Positions 26,915 to 37,401 of a DNA stretch of 64,000 nt are shown one piece after another. The notes under the pieces were generated by a model. That model ran no database searches. It had not been told where the DNA came from and saw nothing but the letters and a program-made list of their open reading frames with translations. Position 1 is the stretch's first letter. Each line of letters opens with the position of its first letter. A program made the translations under genes and the position numbers. Source of the stretch: Ignavibacteriales bacterium (GTDB lineage: Bacteria > Bacteroidota > Ignavibacteria > Ignavibacteriales > Ignavibacteriaceae); the NCBI GenBank assembly GCA_016709765.1, contig JADJMD010000013.1:124001-188000 (forward strand), given 5' to 3'.

Positions 26915-29026
26915 ATGACCAGATTGTATTACATATTTAAACCTGTCATTCCAAGGTCGATTCAACTTTTTCTGAGAAGAATACACGGTAAAAAACTGTT
27001 AAAAACACACAAGAATTCCTGGCCAATTCTTCCTGGGAGTGAAAAGAAACCTGAAAACTGGATTGGTTGGCCTGAAGGGAAAGATTTTGCTCTTGTACTT
27101 ACTCATGATGTTGAATGGAGAAAAGGTCATGATAAGTGCAAACAACTTTTAGAGATTGAGAATAAGTTAGGATTTAAATCATCATTTAACCTCGTGCCTG
27201 AAAGATACAAAGTTGATAAAGAGTTACGGGACTTTATTGTTAATGAAGGCTTTGAAGTTGGTGTTCATGGACTAAAGCACGATGGAAAATTATTCCGTAG
27301 TAGAAAAATTTTTAATGAACGAGCAATAAAGATAAATCAATACTTAAAAGAATGGAATTCTGTTGGTTTCAGAGCACCTGCAGTACATCATAAACTTGAT
27401 TGGATTGCAGAACTGAATATTGAATACGATTTATCTACTTTTGACACAGATCCTTTTGAGCCACAACCTGATGGTGTCGGGACTATTTTCCCTTTTTTCA
27501 TAGAACGAAAAGATGGTAAATCAGGTTATGTAGAAATGCCCTATACTTTGGATCAGGATTTCACATTATTTATTCTATTAAAAAAGACCTCTTATCAAAT
27601 TTGGATTGATAAATTAAATTGGATTGCTGAAAATGGTGGGATGGCACTCATAAATGTACACCCGGATTATCTTAATTTTGAAAATAAAACAGAATCTGAA
27701 GAGTATCCCGTAAGCTATTATTCTGAATTTTTAGCATTTATAAAAAAGAATTATGAGGGAAAATATTGGAATGCACTGCCCAGGGATGTTGCAAGATATT
27801 TTAAAGACAACTATTACCAGCATTTGTCGGAAAATAAAGGGAAAGCACTAAAAAATGGGAGGGCATTAATGGTAGTATATTCTTACTCTCCCCAAGACGT
27901 TAGACCAAGAAGAGAAGCAGAGGCATTAATAAATGCTGGGTACGAAGTAGATATGATTTGTTTAAGATTACCCGACCAACCCAAACAAGAAAATGTTTAT
28001 GGTGTTAATGTTTATAGGGTAAATATGTCTAAATCTAGATCAACAAAACGGAAATATATCACTCTATATTCAAAATTCTTTATTCTGGCTTTTATCAAGC
28101 TAAATAAACTTTTTCTTAAGAACAGTTACGATGTAATTCATGTCCATAATATGCCTGATTTTTTAGTCTTCTTAAGCGTTATTCCTAAAATATTTGGCGC
28201 AAAAGTAGTCCTAGACTTACATGATCCTACACCAGAAATGTTAATTACAAAATTTTCTGAAGGTGATGAGAGCAGATTGACAAAACTGCTTAAGTGGCAA
28301 GAAAAAATGAGTATAAAATTTTCTCATTCTGTAATCACGACTAACAAGTCCTTTGTAGATAGGTTTGTTCTAAGAGGGTGTCCTCCTGATAAAATAAAGA
28401 CCGTAATGAACTCACCACAGGAATCGGTTTTTACTAAGGCAGCACTTAACTCGCAGAACAAATCAAAGGAGAATAAATTTATCTTAATGTATCATGGATT
28501 GATTGTTGAAAGATATGGATTAGAGGATCTTGTGAATGCTGTAAAATTATTAAAAAACAAAATACCCGAAATAGAATTAGTAATTTATGGTGATGGTGAA
28601 TATGTGCCAGTGCTTCTAAAAATAATTGAGGAACACAGATTAAATGATACGATAAAATATTTTGGAACTCTTTCTCTTGAAGAAATAGCTGAGATTATTC
28701 CTTCTTGTGATATCGGAATAATTCCTAACAGACTTGGTCCGTTTACTCAAATCAACTTCCCCACTAGAATATTCGAGTACCTGCATATGAAAAAACCTGT
28801 GATAGTGCCCAGAACACAGGGGATTAATGACTATTTTGATGAAGAAGCAATTTTTTATTTTGATGCCGGTAATGCGGAAAGTTTAGCAAATGTAATATTC
28901 AATATTTATTCTGATCGGGTTAAAGCAGTTGAGGTGGTAAATAAAGGGTATGAGATATATCAAAAACATAGATGGGAAAGCCAGAGTAAGAATCTGATTA
29001 AAATTTATGAAGAACTGCTAAACTGA
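26915..29026 (+). CDS. Polysaccharide deacetylase - family 4 glycosyltransferase fusion protein
   Basis: 703-residue two-domain protein. Residues about 55-290 are a NodB-like deacetylase: HD at 64-65 (LTHDVEW) and H118/H122 in GVHGLKHDG bind metal, and FRAPAVHHKLDW is the next conserved loop. From about residue 310 a GT4/GT-B glycosyltransferase starts (LMVVYSYSPQDVRPRREAEA), with HVHNMPDF, LDLHDPTPEM, YHGLIVERYGLEDLV and the donor-site region FPTRIFEYLHMKKPVIVP. There is no signal peptide, so the deacetylase probably acts on a cytoplasmic, lipid-linked or nucleotide-linked N-acetyl sugar that the same polypeptide then glycosylates. No stop or frameshift lies between the domains. Each half is of normal length for its family. 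Confidence 0.9.
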   Translation: MTRLYYIFKPVIPRSIQLFLRRIHGKKLLKTHKNSWPILPGSEKKPENWIGWPEGKDFALVLTHDVEWRKGHDKCKQLLEIENKLGFKSSFNLVPERYKVDKELRDFIVNEGFEVGVHGLKHDGKLFRSRKIFNERAIKINQYLKEWNSVGFRAPAVHHKLDWIAELNIEYDLSTFDTDPFEPQPDGVGTIFPFFIERKDGKSGYVEMPYTLDQDFTLFILLKKTSYQIWIDKLNWIAENGGMALINVHPDYLNFENKTESEEYPVSYYSEFLAFIKKNYEGKYWNALPRDVARYFKDNYYQHLSENKGKALKNGRALMVVYSYSPQDVRPRREAEALINAGYEVDMICLRLPDQPKQENVYGVNVYRVNMSKSRSTKRKYITLYSKFFILAFIKLNKLFLKNSYDVIHVHNMPDFLVFLSVIPKIFGAKVVLDLHDPTPEMLITKFSEGDESRLTKLLKWQEKMSIKFSHSVITTNKSFVDRFVLRGCPPDKIKTVMNSPQESVFTKAALNSQNKSKENKFILMYHGLIVERYGLEDLVNAVKLLKNKIPEIELVIYGDGEYVPVLLKIIEEHRLNDTIKYFGTLSLEEIAEIIPSCDIGIIPNRLGPFTQINFPTRIFEYLHMKKPVIVPRTQGINDYFDEEAIFYFDAGNAESLANVIFNIYSDRVKAVEVVNKGYEIYQKHRWESQSKNLIKIYEELLN

Positions 29027-29040
29027 TTTTGAAATAGAAT

Positions 29041-29955
29041 ATGAACACTGTGAAATATGTTTTAATAACTGCAGCTAAGAACGAAGAATTATTTATAGAA
29101 AAAACAATTCAGTCAGTTCTCAATCAAACAATAAAACCAGCTAGATGGGTAATTGTAAGTGATGGTTCAACAGACAGGACCAATGATATTGTAGAACAAT
29201 ATAGGAAGAAAAATAAATTTATTGACTTAATTGCTCTACCTCCTAATAAGGAACGCAATTTCAGTTCGAAGGTTAATGCTCTTAATGAAGCATGGAAAAA
29301 AATTGGAGGAACGGAATTTGATTTTATTGGAAATCTTGATGCAGATGTAACTTTAGATAAATGTTATTATGAAGAAGTATTTCGAACATTCCAGACCAAT
29401 CCAAAGCTGGGAATTGCAGGTGGAATTATCCTGGATTGTGTAGATGATAATGTGTACCCTCAAAATATAAGCCTTAACAGTGTTGCCGGGGCAATTCAAG
29501 TATTTAGAAAACAGTGTTTTGAAAAAATAGGCTATTATATTCCATTTAAGTACGGGGGAGAAGATGCCTACATGGAAATAATGGCAAGAATGATGGGTTG
29601 GGAGGTGCAAACTTTGGCTGAATTAAAAGTACTTCATCACAGGCCGACGGGAACCGGCATGGGAAGTTTGTTAAAGGCGAATTTCAGAAAAGGACAAATG
29701 TTTTATACATTGGGTTATTCACCAATTTTCTTTCTTGTGAGAATCTTTTACAGATTATTTGATAAACCTATTTTAATTGGGAGTTTACTGAATATAACTG
29801 GATATTTATCAGCATTTATTAAAAAGGACAAGTGCCCTGCAGGTAATACGTTTATTGATTTTGTTAGAAGTGAACAAAAAGAGCGCTTAAGTTCACTTCT
29901 TCCTTTCAAGCAAAAAGGACACGTGGTTAAAACTTCACGAATGATCAAGATTTAG
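29041..29955 (+). CDS. Family 2 glycosyltransferase, copy 1
   Basis: 304-residue GT-A fold glycosyltransferase. LITAAKNEELFIEKTIQSVL and VIVSDGSTDRTNDIV bind the nucleotide sugar, NLDADVTLD carries the DxD metal motif, and KYGGEDAYMEIMARMMGW is the acceptor-side ED motif. The C-terminus has a hydrophobic stretch (about 225-265) that may sit at the membrane. It starts 14 bases after the deacetylase-GT4 fusion. A close paralogue is at 31948-32814; both begin with the same IT-AA--NE pattern and share GGED and HH-PTG, so one likely arose from the other. Sugar specificity unknown. Confidence 0.92.
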   Translation: MNTVKYVLITAAKNEELFIEKTIQSVLNQTIKPARWVIVSDGSTDRTNDIVEQYRKKNKFIDLIALPPNKERNFSSKVNALNEAWKKIGGTEFDFIGNLDADVTLDKCYYEEVFRTFQTNPKLGIAGGIILDCVDDNVYPQNISLNSVAGAIQVFRKQCFEKIGYYIPFKYGGEDAYMEIMARMMGWEVQTLAELKVLHHRPTGTGMGSLLKANFRKGQMFYTLGYSPIFFLVRIFYRLFDKPILIGSLLNITGYLSAFIKKDKCPAGNTFIDFVRSEQKERLSSLLPFKQKGHVVKTSRMIKI

Positions 29956-29982
29956 ATATAAAATTAATGATGAAAATGTAAT

Positions 29983-31854
29983 ATGTGTGGAATTTGCGGA
30001 CAATATTATTTTAAAGAGAAGCAGCTTGTTTCTCTACACACGATAAAAAAAATGGCAGATTCAATAGCTCATCGTGGTCCTGATGATGATGGATACTATG
30101 TCTCGGATTCTATTGGGCTTGGATTTAGACGACTCTCTATTATAGATTTATCTGGTGGACACCAGCCTATGTCAGATCTGGAAAAATCAGTTTGGGTCAT
30201 ATTCAATGGGGAAATTTATAATTTCCCTGAGTTAAAAAAGGAACTCGAAGGTTATGGACACATCTTTCAAACCCAATCAGATACTGAAGTTATAGTCCAC
30301 GGATATAAACAATGGGGAATTGATGTTCTTAGCCATCTGAGTGGGATGTTCGGTTTAGCAATCTGGGATGAAAAAAAGAAACGACTAGTTCTTGCCAGAG
30401 ACCGTATGGGAATTAAAATTGTGTATTATATGATTGAAAATGGACTACTCTATTTTGGTTCAGAGATAAGGGCAATCCTCGCCGGTTTGAATAGAAAACC
30501 AGACATCAATCCAGCTGCGATAAATTTATTTTTAAGGTATCGTTATACGCCTGCACCACATACCATATATAAGGGTATCCAGAAATTAGCAGCCGGAACA
30601 TGCCTAGTTGTGGAAAATGGAAATGTTGAAATAAAACATTGGTGGAATTACAAACCGCAAACCTTTAATCCCATTCCTAAGGAAGCACAGGTAAAAGAAG
30701 AACTGCTTGAGTTGTATAGGCAAGCAGTAAAAAGTCATTTGATTAGTGATGTCCCACTAGGCATACTGTTAAGCGGCGGTGTCGATTCCAACATGTTACT
30801 GGCTTTGATGAATGAATTCGGTGAAGACTGGAAATCTTTTACTGTTGGGTATGGAGGATCATTTCACGATGATGAATTGGATTATGCAAAAGAATCAGCA
30901 GTTATTTTTAATTCACCTCATTACTCTATAAAAATAAATCAGGAACGATTTGAAGAAACGCTTTCAAAAATCATCGCTTGTGTTGAAGAGCCAATTGCAT
31001 CATCCTCCATAGTACCAATGTATTATGTCTGTCAAAAAGCCAGACAACGAGTAAAAGTAGCCTTAATGGGGCAGGGACCGGATGAATTGTTTGGTGGATA
31101 CACAAGACATCTCGGTGTTTATTATGGCAAATATTGGCGTTCTATACCAGGGACAATAAGAAAACCAATCGGTAAACTTCTGTCAAAAATGTCAAAAAGT
31201 GAATCGATCAGAAGGGGTTTAGATTCGCTAGAAGTTTCGCAAAAGTTGGTTCGTTATCAACAGGTATTTTCTTTAATGTCTGAATCTCTCATAGATGGCC
31301 TGTTCCAGGACGACCTATTAACTGAAGGAACTGGCGATTATATACTTGATTCGTGGAAAAATTTAGAGACATTAATTGAAGATACAGATGACCTTAATGG
31401 TTTTCAATATTTGGAGATTCGAACCTCACTTCCTGATGAACTGCTGATGTACGGGGACAAATTGTCAATGGCGCATGGCCTTGAAGTGCGCGTTCCCTAT
31501 CTTGATCAAAAAATCGTGGAATATGTTGAACGCTTACCTTCTGATTATCATATAAGATTTGGAACCCGAAAATGGATCCATAAGCAAGTTTGTTCAGATT
31601 ATTTACCAAAGAAGATCATTAAACGAAAAAAGCGCGGATTCGCAGCAAACGTGGTTGATAGATGGTTCAAGGAATCACTTTCAAATGACTTTAGTGGTAT
31701 TCTACTTGATAAAAGTTCGCTTATGTATGAGTTTTTAAAACCAAAAAAAGTACTCTCCTTATATAAGGATCATACTGATGGCAAAGAGGTTAATTATAAA
31801 ATTCTATTCAGTCTAATTGTACTTGAAAAATGGCTTAGAGATCATAACTTATAG
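29983..31854 (+). CDS. asnB: Asparagine synthase (glutamine-hydrolysing)-type amidotransferase, copy 2
   Basis: 623-residue class II amidotransferase resembling the asparagine synthases found in exosortase/polysaccharide loci. Cysteine 2 (MCGICGQYY), AHRGPDDDGYYV, FNGEIYNFPELK and SDTEVIVHGY form the glutaminase domain; LSGGVDSNML (about 262-271) and GQGPDELFGGYTRH form the ATP-pyrophosphatase. It is clearly different from the first copy (different N-terminus and insertions), so the two probably act on different acceptors. Position between two GT2 genes supports a role in amidating a repeat-unit sugar or substituent. Plain asparagine synthesis is the alternative. Confidence 0.9.
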   Translation: MCGICGQYYFKEKQLVSLHTIKKMADSIAHRGPDDDGYYVSDSIGLGFRRLSIIDLSGGHQPMSDLEKSVWVIFNGEIYNFPELKKELEGYGHIFQTQSDTEVIVHGYKQWGIDVLSHLSGMFGLAIWDEKKKRLVLARDRMGIKIVYYMIENGLLYFGSEIRAILAGLNRKPDINPAAINLFLRYRYTPAPHTIYKGIQKLAAGTCLVVENGNVEIKHWWNYKPQTFNPIPKEAQVKEELLELYRQAVKSHLISDVPLGILLSGGVDSNMLLALMNEFGEDWKSFTVGYGGSFHDDELDYAKESAVIFNSPHYSIKINQERFEETLSKIIACVEEPIASSSIVPMYYVCQKARQRVKVALMGQGPDELFGGYTRHLGVYYGKYWRSIPGTIRKPIGKLLSKMSKSESIRRGLDSLEVSQKLVRYQQVFSLMSESLIDGLFQDDLLTEGTGDYILDSWKNLETLIEDTDDLNGFQYLEIRTSLPDELLMYGDKLSMAHGLEVRVPYLDQKIVEYVERLPSDYHIRFGTRKWIHKQVCSDYLPKKIIKRKKRGFAANVVDRWFKESLSNDFSGILLDKSSLMYEFLKPKKVLSLYKDHTDGKEVNYKILFSLIVLEKWLRDHNL

Positions 31855-31947
31855 TATTTTTTGTCAAAAAAAGTTACTATTTAAATCATTAGTAAATATT
31901 TAATTAAAATTTATTAAGAATTACTCGATGGATTTTCGATATAGATT

Positions 31948-32814
31948 ATGAACAAAGAGAAGTATATTTTAATAACAGCTGCCCATAATGAGCAGGACTT
32001 CATAGAGAAAACCATTGTCTCTGTCATCAATCAGTTGCATAAACCTGCAGAGTGGATAATTGTTAACGACGGATCCACTGACAACACCGAATCTATAGTA
32101 CGTAAATATACCTCAGAGAATTTATATATTAAACTTTTAATTAATAATCGAAAGGATGGGCGTGATTTTGCATCAAAAGTTTACGCTTTAAATATTGGAT
32201 TAAAAAATATTCAAGCATCTGAATATGATTATGTAGGAATTCTTGATGCTGATGTTTCGTTTGATAAGGAATATTATTTATTACTAATTGAAGAATTTAA
32301 GAAAAACCCAAAACTCGGGATTGGCGGCGGAAATTACTTTGATATAATTAATGGGAAAAAAGTCGCCGTTCATCAAAGTCCTTTTAGCGTTAGAGGTGCC
32401 ACACAATTTTTCCAGAGAAAATGTTTTGATCAAATCGGCGGTTTAATACCCATGAAGTACGGTGGTGAAGATGCGGCTGCTTGCTTTTCAGCAAGAATGC
32501 ATGGTTGGGAGACAAAAAGCTTTCCTGATATGTTAGTATTACATCACAAGCCAACAGGATTTGCTGGTAAAAATCTTTTGAAAACAAGGTTGAGAGATGG
32601 CTATGTAGAATATAATCTTGGTTACCATCCATTGTTCCAATTTGTTAAGTGCGTTAAAAGAATTTCTCAGAATCCTTATTTAATTGGAAGCTTTATTCGT
32701 TTTATTGGATTTTGGATCGCAAGATTTAAATTTGAAAATCAAAATGTACCCAAAGAGCTAAGAATTTTTATCAGGAAAGAACAGTCTTTTAGATTATTTC
32801 ATATTAATAATTAG
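31948..32814 (+). CDS. Family 2 glycosyltransferase, copy 2
   Basis: 288-residue GT-A glycosyltransferase, paralogous to the one at 29041-29955. LITAAHNEQDFIEKTIVSVI, IIVNDGSTDNTESIVRKY, ILDADVSFD (DxD) and MKYGGEDAAACFSARMHGWE are the family motifs. It is followed 16 bases later by a FemAB-type gene. The paralogues differ in the acceptor region, which suggests two consecutive linkages in the repeat unit. Confidence 0.92.
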   Translation: MNKEKYILITAAHNEQDFIEKTIVSVINQLHKPAEWIIVNDGSTDNTESIVRKYTSENLYIKLLINNRKDGRDFASKVYALNIGLKNIQASEYDYVGILDADVSFDKEYYLLLIEEFKKNPKLGIGGGNYFDIINGKKVAVHQSPFSVRGATQFFQRKCFDQIGGLIPMKYGGEDAAACFSARMHGWETKSFPDMLVLHHKPTGFAGKNLLKTRLRDGYVEYNLGYHPLFQFVKCVKRISQNPYLIGSFIRFIGFWIARFKFENQNVPKELRIFIRKEQSFRLFHINN

Positions 32815-32830
32815 GTAACGGCATTTTTGA

Positions 32831-33856
32831 ATGGATTATAAATTAGAAATTAATAGTATTTCAAAAGAAGCTTACAACGAAACTTTGCATCTTTTTCAAG
32901 ATTCAAACCTTTATCAATCCTATGAATATAATTTGCACGCTAAAGGGGGAAGGCATATGTGTACGGTTGTTTTGAAAAAGGGGGATAAAATTTTAGGAGT
33001 TTCTATAGTTAGAATTGTAAAGTTGCCTTTTTTTAACTTTGGTCTAGCTTATATTTACCGTGGACCTGTGTGGCAAAGGAAAAATATAGTAAACTCTATC
33101 GAAATTCTGTCGGTATTTTTAAAACTTTTAAAAGAGGAGTTTGTTTTAAAGAGAAAATTGGTATTAAGAATCTCACCAAATTTATTAAAAGAAAAGAACA
33201 TGGAATTTGAAAATTTATTTAATGAACTTGGATTTACTTCCAAAGGTAAATATGCAGGATCTAATACTTTTTATATTGATGCTAGTCTGCCTTTAGAAGA
33301 ATTAAAAAAAAATCTTAGTGGAAATTGGAGAAAAAAACTTAAAAAATCAGAAAATGAAAATCTTAGGTTTTTAAGTGGTAGGGAAGATTCACTATATCAG
33401 GAAGCTGAAAAACTCTACTTGGAGATGGTTAAAAGAAAAAGATTTGATCAAGGGATAGATGTTAATAAATTAAAAACCACACAAGTATGCTTGCCCTCGT
33501 CGTTGAAAATGATTTCAACGATTTGTTATTCCAAGGATGTTCCAATAAGCTGTTTGGTTTTCTCAGCTGTTGGATCCACTGGAATCCCAATATTAGCGGC
33601 TACTTCTGACTCAGGGACTAATTACAACGGTTCATATTTGTTGCATTGGCAAATGCTGGTCTATTTAAACGAAAATGGATATAAGTGCTTTGATTTGGGA
33701 GGTATAGATAAAGAAAAAAATCCTAATGTTTATAATTTTAAGCATGGAATGGGTGGCGTTGAAGTACACTTCCTTGATGTAATGGACTTTGGATCAAATA
33801 AATTTTTTAACTCTATATTAAAAAGATTTGAGTTAGTTAAAAAATTTATTAGATAA
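32831..33856 (+). CDS. FemAB-type aminoacyl/GNAT transferase, copy 1
   Basis: 341-residue protein of the FemAB/FemX group with two GNAT-like domains. NLYQSYEYNLHAKGGRHMCT opens the first domain; LKKNLSGNWRKKLKKSENEN, and YNGSYLLHWQMLVYLNENGY with FDLGGIDKEKNPNVYNFKHG, are characteristic of the second. FemAB proteins attach amino acids from aminoacyl-tRNA to lipid-linked precursors; relatives in polysaccharide loci are thought to add amino acids or other acyl groups to sugars. A paralogue is at 39767-40774. The plain GNAT acetyltransferase function is an alternative. Confidence 0.87.
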   Translation: MDYKLEINSISKEAYNETLHLFQDSNLYQSYEYNLHAKGGRHMCTVVLKKGDKILGVSIVRIVKLPFFNFGLAYIYRGPVWQRKNIVNSIEILSVFLKLLKEEFVLKRKLVLRISPNLLKEKNMEFENLFNELGFTSKGKYAGSNTFYIDASLPLEELKKNLSGNWRKKLKKSENENLRFLSGREDSLYQEAEKLYLEMVKRKRFDQGIDVNKLKTTQVCLPSSLKMISTICYSKDVPISCLVFSAVGSTGIPILAATSDSGTNYNGSYLLHWQMLVYLNENGYKCFDLGGIDKEKNPNVYNFKHGMGGVEVHFLDVMDFGSNKFFNSILKRFELVKKFIR

Positions 33857-34123
33857 AGTTACTTAATGGTTAGTAACCTGTATTTGAATTTTAATATTTT
33901 CTGACAATTCAATGAATAACCTTGGCCAGGAAAACATAAATTCTATATCAGATAAAGTTATTTTGTAAATTATTTCTTATAAGCTCAAAAGGAATATGAA
34001 TAGATAATTTACAATTATTTCTTAAGATTGAAGGAACAGAAATTTAAATTGATTCTAATATTTCGTATTCAACACTTTTTGTGGGTTTAATGTTTTAATG
34101 TTCACAATTTATTTTGTTATTTA

Positions 34124-35416
34124 ATGTCATATTTATCAAATAAGCTTCAAGCACCGATTAATGGTATTGATCTACTGATCAAAATAAATTCTTTTATACT
34201 TATTTACGTTACATTTTTTACTACCAGTATTCCTTTTGACCCTAGTAATTATGCTGATACCTTTGGAGGAGAAACTACAAACATAAAAAATCAGGTTGTT
34301 TATTTATTCCTGTTTTTTTCATCATTAGTTATCTTATCAAAAAGGTTTGAAAAAATATTTTCTCTCATAAGATCTGAAAAATATCTTAGTTTATTCGTTT
34401 TAATATGTTTATTAAGTGCTTTATGGTCCGATTATAAATTTTTATCATTCAAAAGATCTTTTCAATTATTTGTTATGTTTCTTGTTATCGTAGAAGCATT
34501 GGTAAATATTGATGCTAAAGTACTATTAAAGCAGCTTAAGATAGTAGTTTCAATATATTTATTTTTTAATTTGTATGCATGCCGGTTTATTCCTGCTGCT
34601 ATTGATCCGGTATTTGGAACCTGGCGAGGAATGGAAGTACAAAAAAACTGGCTTGCTCAAAACAGCCTCTATTGTCTTTTATCATCAATTGTTTTTTTTA
34701 GCTTCGATAAAACAAGATTAACAAAGGTATATGATTCCATACTTATTTTAATTTCAGTTTTAATAATTTATAAAGCTCATAGTTCAACAAATTTAATTGC
34801 AGTAGTTATTATTGTCTTTATGGGTATTGTTTTTCAGATAGAGTCGGTTTTTAAAAATTTAGGAATTGGTAGATCAATTTTGGGATTTGTGTTTTTATTT
34901 ATCCTGACCTTAAGTGGGATATTTCTTATTTTTTCTTCAGAGATTTTTGGATTAATTCCCGGATATTTTGGTAAAGATTTAACTTTCTCTGGTAGAGTTG
35001 ATATTTGGGCCTTTGTGTGGAATGATATAGAAAAACAATTATTACTTGGATACGGTTTTGCAACTTATTGGATAATGGGTTCTTCAAGATTAGAGATCTT
35101 TGCAAGTTATTTTGAAGGCTTTGTGGTGAACTCAGCACATAACGGTTATTTGGAAATCATACTTCAATTAGGTGTTGTTGGTTTTATATTTTTTTTATTT
35201 CCAATAATTGCATATATATATAGAATGTTCAAGTTAAATAGCAATTTAGCCATATTAATTTTTATATCAATAATGACATTAAATTATTTTGAATCTATTT
35301 TATTTAAAGTAGGTTTGGGAATCACAACTTTCTACTTTATGGCCACATATGTCGCACTTTCAGTTTTTCATTTTAACTTAGGACAAGTTAATCATAATGA
35401 GAATAATTCCTCTTAA
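34124..35416 (+). CDS. O-antigen ligase/polymerase family membrane protein (Wzy/WaaL-like)
   Basis: 430-residue polytopic membrane protein with roughly eleven hydrophobic helices. The Wzy_C region has SGRVDIWAFVWNDIEKQLLLGYGF and NSAHNGYLEIILQLGVVGF, the large periplasmic loop with the conserved H-x-NGYL signature of O-antigen ligases and EPS polymerases. With a flippase, Wzc and Wza in the same locus, the polymerase role (Wzy) is more likely than ligation to lipid A. The start ATG is weakly supported, with an AT-rich leader of 267 bases showing no gene. Confidence 0.88.
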   Translation: MSYLSNKLQAPINGIDLLIKINSFILIYVTFFTTSIPFDPSNYADTFGGETTNIKNQVVYLFLFFSSLVILSKRFEKIFSLIRSEKYLSLFVLICLLSALWSDYKFLSFKRSFQLFVMFLVIVEALVNIDAKVLLKQLKIVVSIYLFFNLYACRFIPAAIDPVFGTWRGMEVQKNWLAQNSLYCLLSSIVFFSFDKTRLTKVYDSILILISVLIIYKAHSSTNLIAVVIIVFMGIVFQIESVFKNLGIGRSILGFVFLFILTLSGIFLIFSSEIFGLIPGYFGKDLTFSGRVDIWAFVWNDIEKQLLLGYGFATYWIMGSSRLEIFASYFEGFVVNSAHNGYLEIILQLGVVGFIFFLFPIIAYIYRMFKLNSNLAILIFISIMTLNYFESILFKVGLGITTFYFMATYVALSVFHFNLGQVNHNENNSS

Positions 35417-35943
35417 AATAATGGAGGATTCTAATAATTAATATTTAAAGACTTTTATTTTGTGTAAAAAAGCAAGAATAATATTTAATAATTAAGTAGT
35501 AAGCACATCTCCAAACTATTTAACATAATGGCTTGGTATTTGTTGTTTAGTATAGATTAAGGAATTATTCCTTTACAAGTAAGAATTGTGACAAAAATTA
35601 TTTACTTCTATTATTTTTATTTTCTTTTTCTCTAGTTCCAGTGATCTTATCATCTAAATGAAAATAAAAAAACATGCAAAACTAAATCGGTGTTAAGTAA
35701 ACTTGTTAAAACTATATAGTTGAATTTAGCAACTCGATATTGCAATTCTCGTTAAACTAATAAAAGAAACCAATTAAGGTAATAATGAATCCGCTGGATG
35801 ATAAAAATTTACAATTATGTACTATGTCGATACAATCACTCTGGAGAAAATATTTGTCAGGAATAAAATTTATTAGTTTTAGTGGGGTATGATTAATAGT
35901 CTGTTTCACTAAGTATTATTGTACATGTAAAAATATTAACATT
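35417..35943. other. Intergenic region before the flippase gene
   Basis: No recognisable gene. A 35-codon open frame at 35785-35892 (MNPLDDKNLQLCTMSIQSLW...) has a fair Shine-Dalgarno (AAGG) but no known family and may be a fragment or chance. The stretch is AT-rich and may contain an internal promoter for the downstream genes. Confidence 0.4.
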
Positions 35944-37401
35944 ATGGATAAAAGTTTTAAAAGGGATTTTATTAAAGGTTCGGCCGCCGCTTCCATGGGA
36001 ACTATAGTAGCTATGGTTTTCCAGTTTCTGAGCATCGTCATAATTACACGGCATATCACAAAAGAGGAATTTGGAATTTATGTGTTGATAATTGTGATTT
36101 CTACTTTCCTAGATGCAGTCAGCGGACTAGCACTTGAGCAAAGTCTCGTGAAATTTATATCTAGTGCCGATGATCTGGAGAGAAGATCAACATTTATTCC
36201 TATACTTATAATAAGAATTTTATTAATAATTATTGCCGTTATTCTGGTTGTTTTATTTGGCAATTCTTTAATGCCTCTGTTCAATTTTACAGCAACTGAA
36301 TTTTTATATGTAATTATCATACTGTTTATATTGTCAAGCTTTAGAGGCTTGTTTTATAATTTATTACAGGGGATGAACCTCTTTAAGAAATATGCATCGG
36401 TACAAACTATAACTTCTATTGTAAGGGTAGCACTTTTACTTGTTATTGTCTATTTAGATGATTTAACTCTGAAAAACGTTTTATTAGTAGAAATAGTAGC
36501 TGTTACTTTTACAGTTTTATTACAGATGGCTCTAATTCCCTATAAAGAAGTTTTCCATTGGGATGTGAATTTTAAAAATATTAAAAAGATTCTCAATTTC
36601 AGTATTCCTCTTTACTTCTCAGGCATATCATATTTTATACAAACCCAGGTAAATGTTTTTATAATTGGCGCATATTTAAGCCCCGTTAGTATAGCTAATT
36701 ACGATGTTGCAGGAAAAATTCCTCAAGCAAGCGCAAAAGGATTTCAATCATTTATTATTGTATTCTTTCCAAATCTTTCTAGACTGTTATCCTTGGGGGA
36801 ACGTGATTCTGCACTTATATTAATCAACAAATCACTTTTGACCTTCTCGATTGTAATAAACATGCTGTTATTGGTTTCTTTTCTTTTCAATAAAGAGATA
36901 ATTCTTTTGCTCTTTTCTGATAAGTATATAGATTCTTCATTGGCTTTTTCATTTATGATGGTTGCTTTCTATTTGACTGCAATGTCAAATATTATGGGCT
37001 ATTCATTGGTTTCAGCGGGGCTACCTTCTATAACTTTAAAAGTTAATATTGCAGCAGGTGCGATTAATTTAATTGGAGCATTCTTGATGGTTCCCCTCTG
37101 GGGTTTTATGGGGGCTGTATATTCAATTCTATTGACCGGTCTTGCCTCACTACTGTTTCATTATTTATATTTAACTAAGTATGATATGCAGATAGAGCTA
37201 TTTAGTTTTATTAAACCGACGTTGATAACAATTACGGCACTGCTCCTCTATTATCCATTTATTCCTGATAATCTGATATTTAAGATGATTCTTTTGATTG
37301 TCTATTTTATTGCAATTTACTTTGTATTGCCTGAAGTAAAAGAAATATTTAACCAGATTGCGAAACATTTGTTCAAGTTTAAACCTGAAGATAACAGTTA
37401 G
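35944..37401 (+). CDS. Wzx-like oligosaccharide flippase
   Basis: 485-residue multidrug/oligosaccharidyl-lipid/polysaccharide (MOP) flippase with about fourteen membrane helices. It begins with KGSAAASMGTIVAMVFQFLS, has ITKEEFGIYVL, LEQSLVKFISS, and the mid-protein ISYFIQTQVNVFIIGAYLSP. It moves lipid-linked repeat units across the inner membrane for the Wzy-like polymerase encoded just upstream. The C-terminus ends in a hydrophilic tail (PEVKEIFNQIAKHLFKFKPE). Confidence 0.93.
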   Translation: MDKSFKRDFIKGSAAASMGTIVAMVFQFLSIVIITRHITKEEFGIYVLIIVISTFLDAVSGLALEQSLVKFISSADDLERRSTFIPILIIRILLIIIAVILVVLFGNSLMPLFNFTATEFLYVIIILFILSSFRGLFYNLLQGMNLFKKYASVQTITSIVRVALLLVIVYLDDLTLKNVLLVEIVAVTFTVLLQMALIPYKEVFHWDVNFKNIKKILNFSIPLYFSGISYFIQTQVNVFIIGAYLSPVSIANYDVAGKIPQASAKGFQSFIIVFFPNLSRLLSLGERDSALILINKSLLTFSIVINMLLLVSFLFNKEIILLLFSDKYIDSSLAFSFMMVAFYLTAMSNIMGYSLVSAGLPSITLKVNIAAGAINLIGAFLMVPLWGFMGAVYSILLTGLASLLFHYLYLTKYDMQIELFSFIKPTLITITALLLYYPFIPDNLIFKMILLIVYFIAIYFVLPEVKEIFNQIAKHLFKFKPEDNS

